From Stictocephala bisonia (lineage: Eukaryota; Arthropoda; Insecta; Hemiptera; Membracidae): a stretch of 64,000 bases of DNA. How positions within the stretch are numbered: position 1 is the stretch's first letter; every line of letters starts with the position of its first letter. The stretch spans positions 1,347,177 to 1,411,176 of the forward strand of contig JAQJVL010000154.1 in the NCBI GenBank assembly GCA_035578905.1. The letters run 5' to 3'. The notes under the pieces were generated by a model. It worked only from the letters and a program-made list of their open reading frames with translations. It had not been told where the DNA came from and did no database searches. This document shows, in pieces, positions 24,466 to 35,804 of the stretch. The translations under genes and the position numbers were made by a program.

Positions 24466-25395
24466 GACTAAATAAAACAGTGTAATTTATTATGAAACAA
24501 TCAAGATCTTCATTATAAAATAAGCAATTACAATTGCTGGTAAAAATTCCGAAACACTGTAGGAAGCAAGGTTTACCAAGTGGCATTTGAGGTTTTTTAA
24601 ATATAGATGGGTCTGATTGATGTCTAAGAGAAAGTGGGAGACGGTTAAAAAAGATTAATTTCATGGTAAACCAAATGGTTTTTAAAAAAAGGACGTTGTA
24701 TGTTTGGGAATTGATAACTTATTTGAATTACGTAGGAGTAAACCTTTTTTATAGAATAGTTGGATTTAGAAACTTTACCTAATGTCAAAGTTGTGAGTAT
24801 ATAAATGGAAGGTAGTGTTAAAATCCCTGATTTACGAAAAACCTCCTTACAGGATTGGCGTCTAGGGCAAGGAAAAACAGTTCTCACAGCCCGTTTCAGT
24901 AGTTTAAAAAAGTAGAAGACTTTTTGATTTCGTGCCCCCAAGTAGGGACAACGTAGCCCATAATAGGACTTCGCTGTTAACTGTGTTTTGAAGGCTACAA
25001 AGCACAACAAACATTTGATTCATGTTCAATGTGGTCGTGAAAACTAAGTTTGTCGTCCAAATACAATCCCAGGAATCACACGCTACCAGTTGGATAAACA
25101 ATCTGAATCACCAAAAGAATGATGAAATCACGTTTAGATCTTTCTGATTAAGTGGAATTTATAGTTAAGTTTAAGGAGATTGTCATCAAACCATTGCATT
25201 ATTGATTGGCTTCAACAAAGGAATCTTTGTTCTAGATAAATAAAATTAGGGCTTGATATAGGACAGGGAGGGTATCGTCTGCAAATAGCAATAGTTTGGC
25301 ATTAAAAGTGTACATTATGGTAAGCTGTTGATAAAAAGAAGAAGAAGGACAGGCCCTAAAACACAGCCCTGAGGCACACCCCTCAAGATAGAGGT
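24466..25395 (-). pseudogene. 5'-truncated CR1/Jockey-like LINE, RT palm to C-terminus
   Basis: On the minus strand the order is a GVPQGCVLGP-like block near 25,350-25,395, then LLLFADDT (motif C, 25,271-25,291) and a decayed thumb. After these come ARNQKVFYFFKLLKRAVR and LPSIYILTTLTL, then FFNRLPLSLR and FKKPQMPLGKPCF near 24,580. These are the usual C-terminal landmarks of this LINE type. FADDT is intact but frames shift between blocks, so it is inactive. Sequence beyond 25,395 does not continue the RT, which marks the 5' truncation point. Confidence 0.8.
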
Positions 25396-25870
25396 CTATG
25401 CGAGGAGTAGTAACGCACCTGCCCAGCAGCATCCACCGCACGTATCCTGACATGTTGCTTACTCCCTTGATAGTACGTAGGCATCCCAATCCAAAGGCCA
25501 CTCCTCGCACTCCCACATCACTCATCTGGGCAAAATTGGTTATATGCCCGCATAGAGTATTTTTCTTAAGAGCCCTGTTTTAGAGCTGAATCGATAAACA
25601 TTCTACCCTAACCTAACCTAACCCAAGCTGATCATGGGTGCTACCAAAGTTGATCACGTATGTTACCCAATCTACACCAGGATTAGCACTAAATCACAGT
25701 TGGTTACCCCTCATACAACTGCTGAAATATCAAGATCAACTCTTCACCGCATACAACTGCTGAAATATCAAGGTCAACTCTTCACCGCATACAACTCGCC
25801 TAGGTCAGCTTGGCAGTACCTTACCGTACTCAGATTAATATCATGTCTCAAAATACACAACTAGCTTCGT
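25396..25870. other. Unassigned GC-richer segment with CCTAA triplet and 36-bp duplication
   Basis: The segment is clearly less AT-rich than its flanks. It contains CCTAACCTAACCTAACC at about 25,607-25,624, which is three units of the insect telomeric motif, and a tandem duplication at about 25,708-25,790 (CATACAACTGCTGAAATATC... twice). Frames of 61-97 codons on both strands overlap and no family was recognised. It is probably an unrecognised repeat. Confidence 0.4.
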
Positions 25871-26141
25871 TAAAATACACAAATTAAAATCGTAAAATAC
25901 CTATATACCTGGGTTTGTATCGTCTAAAGCAGCAAGTTATGCAATAAGTAATTCATATCAATATAGTATTTAGTCTAAATTGAATAGTTCTTCAAATCGG
26001 ATGTAAGTATTCATTGCTCCAAGAGTTGGTTCGGCTTGGACACATTTATTTATGTTGATGCATGAGTAATAGTTCAAAATTTTACTGGTAGTTTTTTGTG
26101 CTGGTTCTTTTGAACCATCAAAAGAAGGATTTTAAAATTAA

Positions 26142-26745
26142 ATGAACAAAATAATAAATCTAAAAAAAATTAATAATGAAAGAAATGTTCAGAGAAAAAT
26201 ATATATATTGGATTACTTTGACATGAGTAAATGCAAACCCCTAGCTTTCCAAAACTGGAAGATGGTATTCAATCAAGGAAAGATGATCGTTGATTATGTG
26301 GGAATCAATTGCCCTTATAGGTAAGCAGTTGGAGCATTGAAGAATCTTACGATATGAACAGTAACCAGACAAAGCCCATGCTGTTGGGGTGACTTCACGA
26401 TCATAACAAAAACGTAATCAACGTGATGTTATGTTAGTAAAGAAAATAATCAGACTATTAAAATGAACATATATTTTGGAATGTGTTACAAATCAAACTT
26501 CAAGAAATTAGTTTAAATAAGTTAGTTAGGAAAGTTTAAGTGATGCAGACCCAGGAGTAGATAAGCAGTCTGGACGCTGTAATACAGGTGCTCTCTATCT
26601 ACTCTGGAGGAGCAGTGTTATAGTCAAGTTAAAGGCAAACATATGTGTGCAGGAAATGACTGAAGATGAGATAAAAGTTCACCAGATAAGTTCTAAACAT
26701 CAAGGAGAGCATGTAAAATGGGTTGAGGCCTACTAAACGTATAAG
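26142..26745 (+). pseudogene. Ty1/Copia retrotransposon remnant, RT end and RNase H
   Basis: A first frame (26,142-26,324) reads KIYILDYFDMSKCKPLAFQ and ends in CPYR. This matches the Copia linker after the RT domain (YIxxxLxxFxMxxCKPVxTP ... VPYREAVGSLMY). After a stop, AVGALKNLT follows. Downstream come HAVGVTSRS-like, DADPGVDKQSGRCNTGALYLLW (RNase H core, usually DADWAGDxxxRRSTSGYVFxL) and VKLKANICVQEMTEDEIKVH, in shifting frames. It is a more complete copy of the remnant at 9585-9945, and the sequences after both are related. Stops and frameshifts make it non-functional. Confidence 0.75.
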
Positions 26746-26844
26746 CATCAACTTATTTCTTTATGCAATAAAATGGAACTTGCCATTTTCTAAATGACAT
26801 ATCAGTAAAAGTGTAGGTGTTTGGAATTGAGAAATGAAATAATT

Positions 26845-27095
26845 AATGTATTACAATATAACTATAAAATGCACATGTATTTTTGCAATACAAGTACAAA
26901 AATACATAAATAGTATGGTGATCAGTTTCGGTCAACTTGTATTGTAATATATTTGTGCATTTTTGTACTTGTACTGTAATATTTTTTTACATATTGTGCT
27001 TGGTATTGTAATATATTTGTGCTGTGTGAAGTTTCACTTTAACTTTATATGTACCAACACGTACTATGCTAATTAAAAAAATATAATTAAGTTAA
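26845..27095. repeat. Dispersed repeat, partner at 200-440
   Basis: It contains TTGCAATACAAGTACAAAAA, TATGGTGATCAGTTTCGGTC and ACCAACACGTACTATGCTAA, in the same order as at 200-440. Short inverted copies of the GTATTGTAATATATTTGTGC word lie inside it. Confidence 0.65.
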
Positions 27096-27284
27096 GGTTA
27101 TTGTTTTATAAGTTATGTTTTATTGAGAAGCTTTTTGATTATGTTTGTTTTTCATATAGAAGTTGCCACGGTAACCTAGTGAATTGGTGTTCAATATTTT
27201 TAGAGATCATAATATAACACTACAAAGTTACAGTTAGCTATAACTGTAGTAACCTTTGAATTGTTAGGTCCATGATCTCTCATC

Positions 27285-28455
27285 ATGAAAGATATAACAC
27301 GCTGATATTTGTCTTGAAACTGTCTGCATCTCTTATACTACGAACTAGAACTAACGTATTGATTCATTTACGTTACAAATAAAATTTCAATTTAATCTAA
27401 TTGGTAAATATCTTATTTTTTCTTTTGGTTTTCTAAAACAAATGACTTGCTTGAATATGTGTTTATCTCCAAATGGAAACTTATTAAAAACTGTATTTCA
27501 AATAATTTACCCAATCAAGTGTTATTCTTGATTACACTTTTAAAAACGAAAATGAACAGAAAACAAATTTAAAGAATATTAATTTGTTTTAAACTAGCCT
27601 TACATAAACGAACTAATTAGATACAAAATTTACATTTCAGGACCTAATATGACCTCAATTATGTAATATACTGGGTAGCCAACATATTACTTTAAATTAA
27701 AAAGCTCTATATAAATAAATGTACGATTAATTTTACTCGATCTTGCATAATCTATTATTGTAATCGCATGTTATTGTAACAATATTTTATTAGATAAATT
27801 TAGTAAAAATGGAAATGCTGCCGAAATAGAGAAATAGTTAAAACGTCATAAGTTTTAAAACTAAATGTAAAAGAGTTTAAGAAATGTGTAGAGTCCTACC
27901 CCCCCAAAAAAAACTATTTTGTTTCAAGTAATAACAAATTAAGCAATATTTGTTCCAAAAAAGAACTTTTCCTGTCGAGTTGGTTCGACATTATATATGT
28001 AATTTACAGATTTTTTATGACCGTTGGTAACATTTATTTCTAGCTCGTAGTTCCTGATTGTTTGTTGGCCCTTATGTTTCAGACAATTTAGTGGAGAGGG
28101 TGTTTCCCGCGTAAAATTATAACGCCATCCTTTCCAGGATTGTTTTTCGACACTATTTGTTTGGGAATACATTGTTTTTTTAGTGTACAAACCGGGTTGG
28201 TTCGTTAGTCAGTCAAACACTACGCATGAACTTTTTTTCACTTACGAAAGGGAGTTAAATTGATGTGCAGATTGTTTCTTTGAATGTATGCGTATCATTT
28301 TAGTAATTTGATGGAGAATTTGGATTTTAATTATCAAATATCTGTTTCATAAAAACAATCCAGCTCGTACTTTAGGTCTTACAAAAATATACTTACTAGT
28401 TACGTCCCCCCTAAAAAAATTAGAACTGTCCACTCAAACCTAGTTAATTGAAATG
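27285..28455. repeat. Third copy of the Copia-flank unit, segment 1
   Basis: Diverged direct copy of about 11,315-12,625. Shared landmarks are CTGCATCTCTTATACTACG, GGTAGCCAACATATTACTTT, GGTTCGACATTAT, TATGACCGTTGGTA and GTACAAACCGGGTTGGTT. It directly follows a Copia remnant, and it is cut at about 28,455 by a minus-strand LINE. Confidence 0.8.
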
Positions 28456-28619
28456 TAACTCAATAACTCAATAACTCAATAACTCGTTTATTTAAGCCAG
28501 ATCACCAAAACAAGATTGCATTAGCCAAGTCATCAATGTAACTAAATGAAATAATTACTCTAATACTATTTAAAACTAATTACAAAATTGTTGTCAACCA
28601 ATTACAATTTTTTTTGTCA

Positions 28620-31500
28620 ACAGAGTTAGTGACTACCAGCCAGGAAATTACGGACGCTGTAGACCACTGCATCTAAAAGCATTCTTTTTACCCCCCTCTT
28701 AAAAGCCCTGTGATCCTGCTCGATCTTTAGTGATGTTGGAAGACTATTTGTAGAGTTTGATGGCATTGTACTGGAACTGTTTTTGGAAAAATGAAGTGGA
28801 ATGTCTGGTGGAATTGAAATATTATTGGTATTGCGGAGTGGATATCTGTTACTGGAAGGGAGAGCTGAACACAGAAATATTTTTTCCTGACAAACCACAA
28901 GGTCTCCAAGATGTAAATTGAAGGAATGTTAAAATGTTGTTGGTCCTGAAAATCTCCCTGCATGAAATGGCCTCTAGGGAGAGAGAATATGACTCTTATA
29001 GCCTTCTTTTGTAGTCGAAACAATAGTAAGGTCCTCTGGCTTTCACTTCCCCAAACTGGTACTGCATATGACAGATAAGGAAAAATAGTTCCATAATAGG
29101 CCAGAAAGAAGAACCTCACTGCTCACAAACTTTTTAAGGTTCGAAGGATTAAAGACGCCGGTAGACACTTTTTTGGTTACAGATTCAATGTGTTTGTGGT
29201 AGTTTAGATTGTCATCAAGAGTAAGGCCTAGGAATTTAACTTCCTGGGATGAATACACAATTGAGTCTCCAAGAAGAACATTTAACCCATCGTTTGCTCC
29301 CAAATAATCCTATTCGAGATATAGAAATTTAAAAGTTGAGTTTTGTCAGCATTTAAGATTAATTGATTATTTTGAAACATTGTAAAAGACTGTTGATTCA
29401 GGAAGACAAATTTTTTTCCCAATGACTCGTTCAAGGACTTGAAAGTGTGAGGGAGGTGTATCAGCAAAAAGACCCCATTTTGCTAAACTTACACTATTGG
29501 GTGATTGTTTATGAAAGAAGGAAAAAAGTTTGGGCCCCAAAACAACCCCCGGGGACCCTCTCTTGATCAGAGCCCTGGGTGGGCCGGGGAACGTCGTAAA
29601 AAAGCGAAACATCGTTCAGGTATTACAAAAAACTGTTTTCTTGTTAAGTAGGAAACAAAACCCGTCCCGTGCAACCCCTTTTTGATCCCCGTTGGCACAT
29701 CTTCTTAAGCAGCAGTCATGATTAACATATCGAAGGCCTTGGAGATCAAAAAAATGGCTGATTTCACGCTGTTCCACTACTAAATTGTTATATGCCGTTT
29801 ATTAGGCTCGTATAGACTTTTCGTCGATCTATTCTTAAAAAAAGCCATGTTGGTTTTGATAAAAGATTTGGGGTTTCCAGAAAAAGTACATAGTTATTTA
29901 ATACAGCCTTCTCGAAAAACTTTGGGTACAGTTGAAAAAAGCTAAATTTGGCCCATAATTATCAATGAACCTCATTACCTTTTTTTTAAAATGGGCCCGA
30001 CCATTGTTAATTTTGGGCTGAAGGAAATTTACCCCCCAACAAAGGAAGAATTCACCCGATGGGATAAAAGGGGCTGTCACGAATTCGTGATGGCTTTTAG
30101 CATTTTGGGAGATAGTTCATCAACCCTGCCGAGTTTTTGCTTTTTATGCCGTTTAAAGTTTTAATTTATTTTCATTAAAAAGGGGTGGGGAAAAAAAAGG
30201 CTGTTTAGCCTATTGTTAATTATTTCAAACTTTCATGGTGACTGGTTTTTTAATGCCATCTCCTACCCAACAAAATGTGCATTCAAAGTATCACAGTTTT
30301 TTTGGTTCAGTTACGATTTTCCCTTACTGTTTCACAAGGTGATATTTTGTATTTTCTTTCCTCGCTTTTGGTCATGGTCATTATTTCTTCCAAACAGTCT
30401 TAGTTTATTTCGATTTTCTATTGTTTTCCGTTTTTTTTAAAGCTTTTTATCTTTTTCGGTTTTTTTTTTATTGGAAAAATTTCTCCTTTGGTCGAAAAAT
30501 TTTTTGGGGTTTTTTTTTTTGTAAAAAATGTGTTGGTCTTTTAAGTTTTATTCTTCTAGAATTTTTTTTTCTTTTTTTAAAATTTATTTTTTTTTTTTTA
30601 ATGGTTTTAAAGGGTTTTTATGGAATAAATTTTTTTTTCCTTTTGTTTAACATTCATTTTTTTTTAATTTCTTAAAAGTTTCATTTTTTTGTTTTTTAAA
30701 ATTTTTTTTTAATCTTGCCTTTTGTTTTTCTTCCGTTTTGAAAAAGTTCTGTTTGTTTTTTTTGGGTTTTTTTTTGTTTTTTTATTTTTCGTTGGGGCAT
30801 TTCTTTTCATCTCCTTTAAACAAAACCTAAATATGTGGTCGAATTTTAAGGTTTCAGAGTAAGGTTTTCTATGTAGGAAAGATTATATTATTTAAAAACC
30901 ATATACACATTTAAAAATTTTTTACCGTAAACTTCAAACCAAAAAATTAACCCCAAACAAAAACCTTATCTTTTTCAAAACACTTACCCATTCACCCCCT
31001 GTCAAAAAAAACATCTATCTACCCTTCTTACCACTACCAAAACAAAATTAACAACAAAAACTCCCTTTCACAAATCTTTCCCCCACAAACTCCTCCCCCC
31101 AAACAGGACACTTCAATTTTACGACCCTTTTCCCCACCCGCCCTTACACGAGTTCTGCAGAAATGTTAAAATAATCAAAGTTTTTTATCTTAAGTTTTTC
31201 AAATTTTAAAAATTTTCAGAGTGCTCGTTAGGCTAATACATCCGGATTTTCTGCCAAGAAACACTTCCAACAAGTCCCCTTTTGTTCCTTGACTTTGTAT
31301 TTTGAAAAGGTACTATCCCAAGGCTGGGCCCCCCTGTTGAGCTCATGATACTTTTGAGAAACTGCACCCCGGTAACTCCCCGGGGCCTCTGGCCCCCCCA
31401 AAAAAAAGCTTTCCGTGAAAGTACGGAGATAGTCTTTTGGAAATCATTCCGGAAGGAATTGAAGGGGTGAAATTGGGGTATTTTTGGGGTCGTTTTTTAA
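28620..31500 (-). pseudogene. LINE ORF2 remnant: endonuclease and reverse transcriptase
   Basis: The endonuclease start is suggested by PDVLA followed by EH near 31,210-31,250. The RT is marked by IKRGSPGVVLGPKLFSFF near 29,520-29,570 (usual RGVPQGSVLGPxLF) and by LFAD at 29,456-29,470. NADKTQLLNFY and VKFLGLTLDDNLNYHKHI follow near 29,190-29,350, then RLQKKAIRVIFSL, NIPSIYILETL and the C-terminal tail to 28,620. From about 29,480 to 31,900 the sequence is full of lengthened T, G and A runs that break every frame. From 28,620 to 29,470 it is better preserved, though with frameshifts. Not functional as written. Confidence 0.75.
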
Positions 31501-31599
31501 GATATTGGAAGGTTTTTAAAGTTATATTTACAAGAAGAGGGCTTTAGGGGATTAAAGTTAGGAATGAAAATCATTGGGTCGGTTAAAAACGAAGAAGTA

Positions 31600-33332
31600 G
31601 GTTGCGAGCAGACGTTTGCCAGTTAAATTTAAATGGAGACCATGCGTGTAAAGCCCTATGAGGGAATGGATCCATAGAGAGAAACTCTACATGATCGGTT
31701 TGGAAGAAATTGTTAGGGCTTGTCATTTACTTCGCTACAAAAGGAATTTAAGGAAAGGATTATATGTCTTGGAGGGAGACCGACCAAGACACCTTTTTAC
31801 CGAGGTTTTACTCGTTCAGTCTCTAGTTTAGAAAAGTCCAGGGTACGCGCCCGTTTTTCAAATCGTTTGAACCCCCCCTTACAATAAATTATTACACTTA
31901 CTTCTGGAAATGATTTAAATGTTTTTTAGTTCTGTTTTATTCCATTTGGTTTTATCCATACTTATTCCAATCCCTCAGCTTGTCCCCTTTAACAGTTGTG
32001 AAACAAGCCCCCCCCATGGCTATCTGAGCACAAGGCTATACTGGGCTTAAGGGTGGTAGTAGTAGGGATGTGGATTGGTGGGACGTAAGACATATTTTTT
32101 GTTTTGGAAGAGGATTTCTTTTGATCGGACTTTTCTTTGGTAGCACTGGACTGTGGACAATCAGAAGGGATTTCTGTGGTGTCAGGAAGGCCTTCCAGGT
32201 CCGAGGATTCAAGAACATCATATCTAATTGCATGTCTTAATACCCTTGTCAACCACCCTTAGACACACGTTTTGAATTTTATTTTTTCGGTGTCTTCACT
32301 ATTTCCCCATTGACTATTAGCCTGTTTTCTTAAATGTAATGATAGTTTCTTCAGAGCTCATTTTGTCACTAGGAACATAAGGGCTGGTAGTCTTTTTTAG
32401 TCCTACATACTTACACTACTATGAGCTTAGGAAGTAGGACAAGTCATTCTATTACAATCATTGGAAAGCACTTTCAAACCATTCATTGAAAGAAACTGAC
32501 TTTGGGGTTTCAGAAACAAAACCAGTTAAGAATTATCTTTGCATGAATGAGCACATTAAGCCCACATTCGAAGCTATTGTTTTGCTGAGGGCAAGTGACA
32601 TCAGTTAAATTCCAACTACTGAGACCAATATTTTTACAAATTGATGTGCAGGATCTAAGTTCATAGACTAATTGTGTCTAAGTGAAATATTGATTTATTT
32701 GTGATATCAAGAAACAAAAGACTCCAGTGGGAACCTATTCCTGCTTCTGTACAACCCTCAGCAACATGTTCGTTAATATCAGAAACTTTACTATTGCTAA
32801 TACAACACAATGCATAGTTGGAGTTTTTAAAGCTAAGGTCAGTCAAGAGTTCATTTACTACATCCGCGGAGCTATGCTTCAGAAGCTCGCAGTTGAGTGG
32901 ACCAATAAACAACGCTTTACATGATACAGTCTTAGCACATTTTTGAAAGGAAGAGAAATAATTTTCCAAAATTGAATCATCAAGCCACTTGTCAGTAATA
33001 GATTGATTGTATTTAGATTTAAGAGACTCGATTTCGGATATTAAATTATGGTTTATCTCTAAAGCGCTATTCATTTTGCCCATTACCAACTTCAGACTGC
33101 TGTCTTTCTCAATGAGTTTGTTTTTTAATATTTCAATCTCTTCCTTACCATTTTCAAGTTTGGCGCCGAGGACAAAGTTATCATGCAGGTTTTTATCATC
33201 AAAAACACACTTCAATTCCTCATTTTCTTTCCTAAGTTCTTGTACTTTTAATTGAAGTTGAGCAATTCTTTCATTAGCAGTTTTAAGTTTATAGCCTAAT
33301 GACTCTTTTTCCTCAACCATAACGTCTTGCAT
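31600..33332 (-). pseudogene. LINE ORF1: coiled coil, Ulp1/C48-like protease, SGNH-like esterase
   Basis: The open 223-codon frame (32,661-33,332) starts with a long coiled coil (residues about 5-110, rich in E/K/L heptads). It continues into a region resembling Ulp1/SENP cysteine proteases: WLDDS at 116-120, SHWSLLFLD with the putative catalytic His at 202, and FHLD with the Asp at 219. Two small frame changes later, a QQNNSFECG motif (32,561-32,590) supplies the expected Gln and catalytic Cys. Further on, a second frame (31,989-32,252) ends in CSDSHG (32,013-32,030), the block I serine motif of SGNH hydrolases. At about 31,621-31,650 a THGLHLNLTG stretch supplies the C-terminal His motif found in LINE ORF1 esterases. 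ORF1 proteins bind LINE RNA; esterase domains are known in CR1-type ORF1s. The protease part is my reading from motifs. Frameshifts make this copy non-coding as written, or its sequence quality is poor. Confidence 0.6.
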
Positions 33333-33459
33333 TTTGAAAGACTCATTTAACTCATTTGTCGTTTGTAATTTAAAAGAATCAAAATGAGAGTTGAGTTTTA
33401 AAAGTTCAAGAAGAAGTTCATTTTGTAATACCAGTTTTGATTTTTCTTGAAATATTGTA

Positions 33460-33825
33460 GTAATAAATATTAATTCTCACTTCCCGGGGTTACTTGGAAT
33501 AAACATGTTTCATTTATTCGTTCATTTATAATGTGAGACGTTGTTTTTTTAATTATTAGTTTTACTAACAGATTCCTGAGGAAGATTCAACAAATGTAAA
33601 AACAATAAAGCAAACTAACTAATTACCTATATTCAACAAATTACAATATAAATGTAAATAAATATAGCACGATAATCCAAATTAAATAATTGTCACTGGT
33701 AGTTTTTGAAAAGTTAATTTTGATTCCTCAATTGATTAGGGATTAATATTTTCTATTGTATATATGTTGTATTTATTTTATTTGTATATAAGTAGTTGTA
33801 AATATAAAAGAATAATATATATATC
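33460..33825. repeat. Third copy of the Copia-flank unit, segment 2
   Basis: Corresponds to about 12,680-12,950: TTGGAATAAACATG against GTGGAATAAATC, and TTTCTATTGTATATATGTTG against TTTCTGTTGTATATTTGTTG. It is separated from segment 1 by the minus-strand LINE and from segment 3 by a plus-strand LINE. Confidence 0.7.
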
Positions 33826-33829
33826 ACAA

Positions 33830-35080
33830 CTATCTATACAATTATTTTTAATATTTGTGAACGATTTATTGATCATAAACTTTAATGGCAGTATCACAGC
33901 GTTTGCTGATGATGTTTCTTTGTTATATTCAAATAAGAACACAAGAGTTTTAGCTGAATATATCTACCAAGATTTACTCACACTTAGAGCTTGGTGTATG
34001 TCAAATAAAATGATGGTAAATGTTGAAAAGACTAAGTTCATAAATTTTTATTTCACCGGATTCGATTTACCGTTTAATTTAAAATATCATTCTCCTTCTT
34101 GCGATATTTTTATTTGCCATTGTCAATCAATAGAAAAAGTTAGTTGTATTAAATATCTTGGTTTAATTTTAGATGAAAAACTCAAATGGGATGAACATAT
34201 TAATTACTTACACAACAAAACAAAATCTTCCATAAGGAAATTTAACTTTTTAAGAAATTTTTTTAAGACCGATTTGTTAAAGGTTTTATATTTTGCTCTA
34301 GTAATTCGCAGCTTCAATACGGCGTTACTTGCTTCGGTGGTACTCACAAAACTCTAATTCCAAAACTAAGAGTCACTCAAAATGTTGTCCTTCGTGTCAT
34401 ACTAAGAAAGCCGAAACGAGAAAGTTCCTTTCCACTCTATCAAGAATTAAGAATTTTACCGTTCCAACATCTTTTTATCTTCAAAGTACTAAAAATATTC
34501 TTTTTCCGTAGTGGTAATAGCGAAGATCAAGGTTTGGTCTACCATACAAGAAATGTAACTTATGGTATTTTCAGACTCCCAAAAGTAAATAAGAGTATTT
34601 TTAGACAATCTTTTCAATATTTGGGACCTAAACTTTTCAATCAATTGCCATTAAATATTAGAAATTCTAGGAATAAGTCTGCTTTTTGTACAAACTTGAA
34701 AGGGTGGTTACTATCTCAAAACTACATAAGCTATTTAAGCTCTGTACTTATGTAACTAGTTTTTATTAACATATTTTCTGATTGGTAAATGTCGTTTATG
34801 TAAATTAGTAATAGTAATTGCTTTAGTATATTGTTTGGTAGAATTTAATCTCAATTTGTACTTGCAAGCACAGCAGGTGGAGTTTCTGTTTTTTTCAATG
34901 GAGCTAGACTCATATTAGATGTTTTATTTTCTTGTCTTTTAATTTTTTAAACTGGCCACACAACTGTGTAAGTGGCCAGTCTTTTTTCCAAACAAGAATT
35001 TTGTATTTCATGTATTTGTAAATATTGGAAAATAAATCATTTACTCATAAATCATTTACTCACTCATTACTCATTTACTC
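33830..35080 (+). pseudogene. 5'-truncated LINE, RT palm to 3' tail
   Basis: The 197-codon frame (33,764-34,357) begins in flanking sequence and enters the RT at LIFVNDLL. It continues through FADDV (motif C, 33,902-33,916), MMVNVEKTKFINF, SCIKYLGLILDEKLKWDEHI and IRKFNFLRNFF. Frameshifts near 34,320 and 34,500 divide the C-terminal part (TQNVVLRVILRKPKRESS, YHTRNVTYGIFRLPK, FQYLGPKLFNQLPLNIRN, to about 34,755). The element ends in AAAATAAATCATTTACTC and repeated ATTTACTC units (35,028-35,080). It belongs to a related but different LINE lineage from the 28-33 kb element, with its own 8-bp tail. Only two frameshifts separate it from an open frame, so it is fairly young. Confidence 0.85.
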
Positions 35081-35104
35081 AATTTATTAATACATTCTTA
35101 CCTT

Positions 35105-35215
35105 TTGTTAAGAAATAAATAAAACATAAAATTATTAATTGTAAATCACATTTCCCAATTTAACATTATATTGATTACTTTTCTACCAATGTGATTTAGG
35201 AAGCTAAATCAAAGG
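35105..35215. repeat. Third copy of the Copia-flank unit, segment 3
   Basis: ATTGTAAATCACATTTCCCA followed by ATTACTTTCTACC-like sequence corresponds to about 13,058-13,100. It resumes the unit interrupted at 33,825. Confidence 0.6.
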
Positions 35216-35800
35216 ATTATACATTTATTATATTTTTATCCATCGAAACTTTATGCAAAAAAGAAGATTGATAAAAACATCTAGAGCAGGACAAAAATAT
35301 GATACAATTTTTTGTATATTAATGCTACACAAATATATATTTTTCCCCTCGATAAAGGTGATAAAAGGTATAATTACCCTCAGACAGACAGATATAGACG
35401 TAAGACTTGATTATAAGTCTTTGGTGTACTTAATGTGTATATAAACATAATGTACGCCTTTATTAGATATTTAAAGATATTATATTACCTAATTCATTCA
35501 TTTTATACATAAACCCCAACTCTATAGTTAGTGTGACAGAGCAGTAGAACTTTTCCCACCTCAGTTCCCCTCCAGCGGAAACTTGCTGCAGTTGAAGTCA
35601 TGACATTAAGTTTGCCTACTAATCGACATGGACTGCCAAGTCTGTTACATTACTTAGTACCAATTCATTATTCACTTTCGTTAAATGTTGTGATTTCTAC
35701 ACAAAACTATGAATAGATTTTCATTAATTTATACTTTTACAAATTTTGTATTTGTTTCATTAACCATATGGTAAAATAATGAAAATGCCTTTATAAAATG
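35216..35800. other. No gene seen
   Basis: AT-rich. About 35,530-35,640 is somewhat GC-richer (CAGTTCCCCTCCAGCGG) but without a frame or recognised repeat. Confidence 0.45.
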
Positions 35801-35804
35801 TCAG

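Larger units (their letters stand above)
28460..33455 (-). mobile_element. Near-full-length CR1-like LINE (minus strand)
   Basis: A 5-kb non-LTR retrotransposon inserted into the Copia-flank unit. Reading on the minus strand, the order is ORF1-like (33,332 to about 31,600), then an endonuclease-like region with PDVLA...EH near 31,240, a T-rich degraded stretch, RT motifs around 29,610-29,460, the RT C-terminus to 28,620, and a 3' tail of repeated GAGTTATT units at 28,458-28,495. An 8-bp microsatellite tail is typical of the CR1 group. Frames are broken throughout ORF2. Confidence 0.75.

Noticed and set aside
25607..25624. Interstitial telomere signal, CCTAA repeated three times
   Set aside because: Only three units of a five-base motif, expected by chance in an AT-rich window. 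No longer tract is present.
30213..30675. Frames of 75 and 84 codons rich in Phe, Leu and Lys
   Set aside because: They lie in T-homopolymer-rich, probably low-quality sequence inside a LINE. The hydrophobicity comes from TTT codons.
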